Shown here in pieces: positions 59,111 to 64,000 of a stretch of 64,000 nt of DNA. The notes under the pieces are model-generated. The model saw only the letters and a program-made list of their open reading frames with translations. It made no database searches and was not told the DNA's origin. Position 1 is the first letter of the stretch; each line of letters opens with the position of its first letter. The DNA is from Pachyseris speciosa (Eukaryota > Cnidaria > Anthozoa > Scleractinia > Pachyseridae): assembly GCA_016490735.1 (NCBI GenBank), contig JAEMWC010000125.1, positions 1-64,000 on the forward strand, given 5' to 3'. The translations under genes were made by a program, and so were the position numbers.

Positions 59111-59557
59111 CAGGGGCACCCAACGAGCCAAATCAGCCAAAAGCTGTAGAAAAGCATGTTTAAGTACCTTATGGTGTTTGAAGTCTCTTTAAAGTGATGT
59201 TTTCATAAGCTAGAAGAAGTTGATGTGTTCGGATTCCCTAGCTGTAGTTCTAATTGTCCGAAAATGTTAGGGAACAAAATCTTCCTTTGAGAAAATGCAA
59301 GCTGAAATGAACTTTCCACGAACTTTCTAGGGAACTATTTTCTTTCCGAAACTGCTAGCTGACGTTTTTGACTTTCAAAAACAGCAATTAGGACCTTTCC
59401 GAAAACCTCAGGGGCTTTGATTTCCCAATTGCGAATCTTTTAGAGCACGTTTTAGTTCCGAAAATCCGAGTGCACTCTTTAATCGACGCCGAAAACCAAA
59501 GGCGAATTACCCTCCACCGAACAGATATCTACCGAAACTTGTCGCTGGGTGCCCTTG
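59111..59557. mobile_element. 447 bp non-autonomous DNA transposon with TIRs and 6 bp target-site duplication
   Basis: The element begins CAGGGGCACCCAACGA and ends in the complement of CAAGGGCACCCAGCGA, so the ends match at 14 of 16 positions. It is flanked by AAGAGT on both sides (59105-59110 and 59558-59563). Units A, B and C have a single AAGAGT at the same place followed directly by GCTTCGAAC, giving three empty sites. There is no transposase frame. A 6 bp duplication does not match the usual 8 bp of hAT or P elements, so I leave the superfamily open. Confidence 0.88.
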
Positions 59558-59563
59558 AAGAGT

Positions 59564-59892
59564 GCTTCGAACTTGAGACTCGCGATTCAGTGTGGAACTA
59601 GTACTTGAGGTCCATTAACAAAGCAAAAATCTGTTAGTTTTCTTCAAAAATAAAAGTTAATCAAGGAAAATATTCTTGAAAACATTTTGGTGCTTGTTCT
59701 AATTTATTACTAAACCATTTTTGCTTTAAAAATATTTTGCGTTGAGTTTATCTGAGTTTTTAGCAAGGGAATGCCGTGACAGGAAAGCTCAAATTTCACG
59801 AAAGTACAAGTTGTATTTTGCGGCCTCAAAATATTCCTTTTTAGTTGCCCATAGTTTTGAAGACAGACTTCAAAACAGCAAAGAATACTCTT
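59564..59892 (+). repeat. Last shared part of unit D
   Basis: Matches 12646-12972 (and 45600-45925) up to CAAAGAATACTCTT, after which similarity ends abruptly. This is the right edge of the array in this window. Confidence 0.85.
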
Positions 59893-60137
59893 AGTAGTAG
59901 TAGGTCAGCATTTTAAGCCTCGTTTTGGATTTCTCTTAGATTTCCCGCATACTAATTTGGATTTCCCGCACACTAAGTGTCTAGCTAGCTAGGTAAAAAT
60001 GGGTTCCTCTGTAGTAATGAGCGTCACTCTAGCACAATAAAAACAATAGACCTGTCGAAACTTGCCCGGGCTCTTTTTAACCCTGATTGGTTAGTCAAGA
60101 ATCTATTATGTGTTCAAAATAAAAGCGGGTAGTTTAA
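59893..60137. other. Array flank before the Polinton-like block
   Basis: Starts with a short (TAG)n run and has a direct repeat of TTTCCCGCANACTAA near 59940 and 59963. No Polinton terminal inverted repeat could be recognised in it. Confidence 0.5.
59968..60075 (+). repeat. Dispersed repeat, copy just outside the array
   Basis: Reads GTGTCTAGCTAGCTAGGTAA, then GAGCGTCACTCTAGCACAAT and CAATAGACCTG. It is a diverged relative of the in-unit segment with an internal deletion. It may be the footprint of a common mobile repeat, or of the exchange that ended the array. Confidence 0.6.
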
Positions 60138-60821
60138 CGAGAGCGTCATTCCTTCATTCAACTTGAGCAAAGCGTATTTTTCAAAGATGGTTCCAAATAT
60201 TCAGATCGAATCAAGCACTACGCCTTTCTTGACGGTAGACGAAGTGGAACAAGTCCATCTACAAAGGGCAGCCTTGTTTTTCAGTTAACGTATGCCGCTA
60301 TACTAGACGCAGTGATTCAAGAAGAAAAAGTAACTCGCTGCAATGGCTGCGCTATTCACCACCCAAGTCAAAGACAGCACTCCTGCCTGATGATGGATAG
60401 CGAAGATGCTTGGTTTTATTTCCTAGATGATGCAGTGGAGAAAATAAACCTCAACGATGTCCTGAAGATCGCTGGTAATGTGTGTAATACACTTGGATTT
60501 AAGATTGGCAAATCCTGGGAAGCCTACGTCAGCGATCTCGCAAAGATGCCTTGGACCAGTCTTTATCTCACATCTCTGGAACTTGAAGTATTCTGCGAGG
60601 TTACTGAAGCGAAGCAGCTACAAGATCGAATTTTGCATGCTGTTTATGATGGTCCCAATGGTCTCGTGTGGAAAAATTTCAGTGAAAGAGTCAATTTAGA
60701 GAACAATAACCTCAGTGAAGTTCAATGTCCTGAAACTGTTGTTAGAAAGATGAACAACCAATGGACCTTGACCTTGTACTATATAATCAATGAAATTCAA
60801 AATAAGCTATTTCAGCTGTAA
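60138..60821 (+). CDS. Unidentified Cys/His-motif protein, possible downstream exon
   Basis: One frame is open from just after a TAA at 60135 to the stop at 60819-60821 (227 codons), the longest unbroken frame in the window. No ATG occurs in the first third; the region starts with charged residues (FKDGSKYSDRIKHY), so translation may begin elsewhere, through an upstream exon or another start. A CNGCAIHHPSQRQHSC segment (about codons 69-84) could bind metal. The rest is mixed helix-like sequence with no membrane segment. AATAAA follows 5 bases after the stop. I have an impression of similar proteins in Polinton-type elements, but the function is unknown. Confidence 0.6.
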   Translation, partial: RERHSFIQLEQSVFFKDGSKYSDRIKHYAFLDGRRSGTSPSTKGSLVFQLTYAAILDAVIQEEKVTRCNGCAIHHPSQRQHSCLMMDSEDAWFYFLDDAVEKINLNDVLKIAGNVCNTLGFKIGKSWEAYVSDLAKMPWTSLYLTSLELEVFCEVTEAKQLQDRILHAVYDGPNGLVWKNFSERVNLENNNLSEVQCPETVVRKMNNQWTLTLYYIINEIQNKLFQL

Positions 60822-60825
60822 AAGT

Positions 60826-60831
60826 AATAAA
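60826..60831 (+). promoter_or_regulatory. Possible polyadenylation signal
   Basis: AATAAA directly after the stop codon at 60821. It is very close to the stop, so a very short 3' untranslated region would be needed. Confidence 0.3.
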
Positions 60832-60949
60832 TCATGTGCACGATTTGATCTTGATCCAGTGTGTCTTTATCTGTCTACACGGTAACATGGGTCTTACTCT
60901 TTCTGTTCTTAGGGTACGATTTTACTTTTATTGCCTCGTAGCAAGAAAT

Positions 60950-61234
60950 ATGTCATCAAGTGACACTGCTTCACTCACGGAGACATTTTGCGCTTTACCG
61001 GGATCTACGCTTGACAAGTTAAAACGTCTTCATTCAGAGGTGTTTACAAAAGTTCACTGGGGGAGATTATTAGTGTTTTTAAATTTTGTCGAGCAACTGG
61101 GACTGACTGACGAGGAATGGGAACAACTGTTGATTTTCTCGTTCCCACTCTTACCCAAATACAAGAATATATATATAAGGGAGTGCAGCATGAAGAAAAG
61201 TCAGTCGAGTGTCGACGTTCGCAGTAGTCACTAG
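60950..61234 (+). CDS. Small protein with a BH1-like motif, possible Bcl-2 homologue
   Basis: From the ATG at 60950 the frame gives 94 codons. Residues 32-50 read FTKVHWGRLLVFLNFVEQL, which fits the BH1 pattern of Bcl-2 family proteins (Trp-Gly-Arg followed by an amphipathic helix), and the helix LTDEEWEQLL follows. BH2 (Trp plus paired Gly) and a C-terminal membrane anchor are not visible in this frame, and the end after residue 75 looks unrelated. It may be truncated, frame-shifted near 61160 or spliced. Bcl-2 family members control apoptosis at mitochondria, and such genes are known in large DNA viruses. Short length makes this a weak call. Confidence 0.35.
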   Translation: MSSSDTASLTETFCALPGSTLDKLKRLHSEVFTKVHWGRLLVFLNFVEQLGLTDEEWEQLLIFSFPLLPKYKNIYIRECSMKKSQSSVDVRSSH

Positions 61235-61351
61235 TTATGGGTTGCTGGCCGTCCTCATTCACTTTGGCATTAGAGCACATTTTCAACCGCATTCGCTGCG
61301 TATTAGCTTGCTGCGGTGGTAAAGTGATTGTTCAAAACTCCGAGTTCTGCG

Positions 61352-62424
61352 ATGGAAAAAACACTGTCGGGCATATATCTCGACCCAAGTCAACCCGCAA
61401 GTTTCGGTAGTTTAGATGCTGTGTACCGAGCGGTCAAAGAAAAAGGAAAGAATAAGATTTCTCGGAAACAAGCTCAAGATTGGTTGAGTCAGCAAGATGT
61501 TTACACGCTTCATAAAACCGCGCGAAGACACTACAAGAGAAGTCGCGTCATTGTTCCTGGTATTGATGCACAATTTCAAGCAGATCTGGTCGATGTTCAA
61601 AATTTAAGCCGTTACAACAAGGGATATAAATACTTACTGACGTGTATAGACATTTTTAGCAAGTACGCTTGGGTGGTGCCTTTAAAGACAAAACAAGGCC
61701 AAGAACTAGTCAAAGCTTTTCAGACGATTTTATCCTCTGGTCGTAAACCAAACAAGCTTCAAACGGATCAAGGCCCTGAATTTCTAAACTGGCTGTTTCA
61801 AAACTTTCTTCGAGAGAAGAACATTGACTTTTTTTACCGTCAACTCTGGGCTCAAAGCGTCAGTGGTGGAGCGTTTCAACCGTACATTTAAGAACAAGAT
61901 GTACAAGTACTTCACAGCTAAAAACACTCTGACCTACATCGACGTAGTACCCCAGTTGGTAAAATCTTATAATAACACCTACCATCGTAGCATCAAGATG
62001 AAACCATGTCAGGTGACTAAAGCCAATGAAGCTAAAGTGTGGGAGACTTTGTATGGCAACGACGCTGACAAGCGTGTGCGATTTAAATTTCAAGTGGGAG
62101 ATCGCGTGAGGATCAGCAAAATGAAGCGAATATTTGAAAAGTCTTACCTCCCTAATTTTACAGAGGAGATTTTCACGGTCTAAAAACGAATGGTGCGATA
62201 AGTGCCCGTTTACAAACTAAAAGATGATGCAGATGAAGTCTTGGATGGAACATTTTACGGTGCGGAATTACATAAGGTCTTTAAAAAACGATGATGTCTA
62301 CCGAGTTGAAAACGTTTTGCGTAAGCGAAAACGCAAAGGAGTAGTGGAATATTTTGTGAAATGGAAAGGATACCCAGACAAGTTTAACAGCTGGGTTGCT
62401 GAAAGTGATATCTCGAAATTGTAA
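61352..62424 (+). pseudogene. Polinton-type DDE integrase with C-terminal chromodomain, frame-broken
   Basis: A retroviral-type integrase that would insert the element's DNA. I choose the ATG at 61352 rather than the TTC-preceded start at 61328. The first catalytic Asp lies in QADLVDV (61583), the second in QTDQGPEF (61766) and the Glu in VVERFNRTFK (about 61869). The frame changes at a run of seven T (61828-61834), between the second and third catalytic residues. TAA stops at 62181 and 62199 and a shift near the A run at 62283 separate the core from a chromodomain (VEYFVKWKGYPDKFNSWV, about 62345-62398). Chromodomains tether integrases to modified histones. The gene is inactive as written. 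Confidence 0.85.
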
Positions 62425-62446
62425 TGCAGGCTTTGTTTTCGAATTC

Positions 62447-62452
62447 AATAAA
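62447..62452 (+). promoter_or_regulatory. Possible polyadenylation signal after the integrase
   Basis: AATAAA, 23 bases after the last stop of the integrase at 62422-62424. The next gene starts at 62541. Confidence 0.4.
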
Positions 62453-62540
62453 AGAAAATGAAAATGTAAGTTGGTTGTTGCGTGATGTCTTATAAATTAA
62501 GAATACCTCGAGTAAAAATTTCACTTGAACTCAAGACACG

Positions 62541-63276
62541 ATGGAGGTAACACAGTTTTATCTCCATCTCCCTAGCAATAGCAGTTTCGATAAGTTTCCA
62601 AAGAATACCTTATCCGAGTATAGGGTAGGGTTGCCTCAAAGCGTCATTTTATCGGGCGACTGGGAAGTGGCTTTAACCGACATTCATTATCCACATAGCT
62701 GGCATAACGTTCAAGGCGATTTCCGGAATCGATTTTATCTCAGAAATCCAAAACTGCATGGTGTGTGGGAGGTACTAATTATTCCACCGGGACATTACTC
62801 CTCTATCACCGATGTTATAGCTAAGATGAACGAAGTGGTCGGTGAGGATGATCGCTTCAAAGACGATGTGCAATTTTCCTTCGATACCCTGAATCGAAAA
62901 GTGACCGTTCACGTACAAAATGGCGCCGAAGTGTATTTTTCTGACATCGGGCAAATGCTCGGGTCCTCTTCCAATACTCGGATTCAGGCACTTCCATCGC
63001 CTTGATCACGATCTTTATGTTTACAGTGATATTGTTCAAGCACAATGCGTGGGAGATGCTCTGGTTCCTTTGCTTCGAATTGTCCCCGTGCAAGGTGATG
63101 ACGGTCAACGCGTCAGTAAGTCGTTTGAGCGCCCGCACTACTTACCTGTCAGCAGAAGAGAGTTTCAAACGATCGAAGTCAATATAAAGCGCGACACAGG
63201 AGAATTAGTACCATTTGAGCTTGGGAAAGTGTTGCTTACACTTCTTTTTGGTCAGAGCAGAACCTCGAACTTTTAA
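62541..63276 (+). pseudogene. Probable minor capsid (penton-like) protein, one frameshift
   Basis: The first frame (62541-63005) begins MEVTQFYLHLPSNSSFDKF and contains SGDWEVALTDIHYPHSWHNV, consistent with a beta-rich structural protein. The second (to 63276) contains DLYVYSDIVQAQCVGDALVP and then a DTGELVPFELGKVLLTLLF block. The frame moves between about 62955 and 63000. Position after the integrase and before the core-like and major capsid genes fits a Polinton/adintovirus penton-type protein, which would form capsid vertices. That assignment is by gene order and resemblance only. Confidence 0.55.
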
Positions 63277-63281
63277 ACGCG

Positions 63282-63728
63282 ATGAAGAAACTTTACATTC
63301 CAAATACCAAGTTGTACGAAGAATACTATTTAAACCAAGCTTAGCAAAAACGAGGTAACTTACCGGCTTTTCACGGATCCCGATTTCAGCAGGGATATGG
63401 CTTAGGTTCCATATTCAAAGGGCTGTTTCGCTGGGTAATGCCTCATTTACAGCAAGGTGCTAAAGTGCTAGGCAAAAAGGCTTTACAAACATGAGTCCAA
63501 GTGGCTCAAGATGTTCTTGATGGAGATCATGTTAAAACCGCAGTCAGCAAACGGACAAAACAAGCTCTTGGTGACATGACTTCCCAGAATTCCTCGCAGT
63601 CAGGGAGTGGTCGGAAAGCTATAAAAAGGAAAGCGCCAGGAACAAAAATCAGTTCGCCTCCAGGCAAGAGAGCGAAAGCATCTCTGCAGCAAAAGAAGAA
63701 AGGAGACTTTGGTGACTTTTTTCAATAA
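63282..63728 (+). pseudogene. Small basic core-like protein with two in-frame stops
   Basis: One frame of 149 codons has stops at 63342 (TAG) and 63492 (TGA). The middle reads GYGLGSIFKGLFRWVMPHL, a glycine-rich amphipathic segment, followed by lysine-rich tracts (GRKAIKRKAP, GKRAKASLQQKKK) that suggest DNA binding. This layout recalls the small adenovirus-type virion core proteins reported in adintoviruses. It starts 5 bases after the preceding gene and ends 7 bases before the next ATG, a compact virus-like spacing. Confidence 0.5.
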
Positions 63729-63735
63729 GTAAATA

Positions 63736-64000
63736 ATGGCCTTTGTTCATCACGAGTCAAGCGAGTGTACTAAATCCGAACTGGATTTGTTTAGCATCCC
63801 TTCAACACAAACCTCTATCAGCAAAGGTCAATGGATTGAGTATCACCCTCTCAGCAACATCACCGACACCGGTCCTATAAAATTTAACGTATCTGGAAGC
63901 GGAGAAGAATATCTGGATTTAGCACGAACACAACTGTACGTGAAGGCTAAGATCACCAAACCAAACGGTACCAACCTAGACCCAGATACACAAGTGGGAC
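63736..64000 (+). CDS. N-terminus of a probable double-jelly-roll major capsid protein, cut by the window end
   Basis: The ATG at 63736 opens 88 codons with no stop before the window edge. The segments KSELDLFSIPSTQTSISKGQ, WIEYHPLSN and GSGEEYLDLARTQLYVKAKI match what I know of the Polinton proteins annotated in animals as F54H12.2-like, considered major capsid proteins. They would build the shell of a virion. So far this frame has no defect, unlike its two upstream neighbours. How far it stays intact cannot be seen here. Confidence 0.65.
   Translation, partial: MAFVHHESSECTKSELDLFSIPSTQTSISKGQWIEYHPLSNITDTGPIKFNVSGSGEEYLDLARTQLYVKAKITKPNGTNLDPDTQVG

Larger units (their letters stand above)
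49796..59892 (+). repeat. Tandem unit D, truncated and most diverged
   Basis: Fourth unit, about 10.1 kb. Similarity to the other units stops at about 59892, in the middle of the segment that follows the foldback, so no BEL/Pao part is present. D has more single-base differences than the other units. It retains ancestral-looking segments in L1 ORF2 (52971-53242) and in the Penelope reverse transcriptase (near 57190-57228), has a 2.8 kb internal deletion at 58036, and carries a 447 bp transposon insertion at 59111. Confidence 0.9.
59893..64000 (+). mobile_element. Decayed Polinton/adintovirus-like element (partial)
   Basis: The plus-strand genes listed from 60138 to the window end form a single dense block with gaps of 5 to 130 bp, in contrast to the gene-poor array. 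Integrase with chromodomain plus capsid-type genes is diagnostic of Polintons/Mavericks. DNA polymerase B, packaging ATPase and protease are not in view and may lie beyond 64000. The left end is undefined: it must lie between the array edge at 59892 and 60138. Confidence 0.75.

Noticed and set aside
1..59892. The array as pure assembly error
   Set aside because: Unit-specific insertions, deletions and a TSD-flanked transposon show that the units are different molecules or loci. Haplotype mis-joining of some junctions is still possible and is noted in the findings.
61044..61292. Minus-strand 82-codon frame opposite the BH1-like gene
   Set aside because: Opposite strand to every other gene of the block and without features; a shadow of the plus-strand gene.

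Overview
The window looks like AT-rich repetitive DNA from an invertebrate animal. I favour a cnidarian such as a stony coral or sea anemone, because it combines L1-like, Penelope-like, BEL/Pao-like and Polinton (Maverick)-like remnants and because the reading frames resemble anthozoan transposon proteins. The taxon is an inference from family resemblance and was not tested. I see no intact ordinary host gene, no convincing RNA gene and no prokaryotic organisation.

Positions 1-59892 form a direct tandem array of one long unit, here called A (1-17323, already inside the unit at base 1), B (17324-32704), C (32705-49795) and D (49796-59892, cut short). The order inside a unit is: a 0.5 kb segment that is itself doubled at the A/B and B/C junctions; a 346 bp element with terminal inverted repeats; an L1-like LINE remnant (ORF1 tail, then ORF2 without endonuclease or YxDD motif) ending in a 274 bp direct duplication; a minus-strand pair of exon-like blocks with good splice signals, whose second block recurs inverted in a 0.5-0.6 kb tandem repeat array; a Penelope-like element (reverse transcriptase plus GIY-YIG endonuclease); a repeat-rich spacer; a 232 bp foldback; and a BEL/Pao pol remnant. 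Every coding part is broken, so the unit was duplicated after or while its transposons were dying.

The units differ by clean, datable indels. A, B and C share several changes that D lacks, and A and B share further ones that C lacks, which suggests D separated first and A and B are the youngest pair. B has lost 1.3 kb of BEL integrase and a 558 bp repeat copy. D has lost 2.8 kb between the Penelope element and the foldback, and has gained a 447 bp inverted-repeat transposon with a 6 bp target-site duplication. The empty site is visible in A, B and C.

Positions 59893-64000 are different: a plus-strand, densely packed gene block from a decayed Polinton/adintovirus-like element. It holds an unrecognised Cys/His-motif protein, a small protein with a BH1-like (Bcl-2 family) motif, a DDE integrase with a chromodomain (frame broken), a probable minor capsid (penton-like) protein (frame broken), a small basic core-like protein with a glycine-rich amphipathic stretch (two stops), and the start of a protein resembling the double-jelly-roll major capsid protein, running off the window. 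Several breaks could be true decay or single-base sequence errors. Identification of the capsid-type genes rests on recognised family resemblance and gene order, not on a search.
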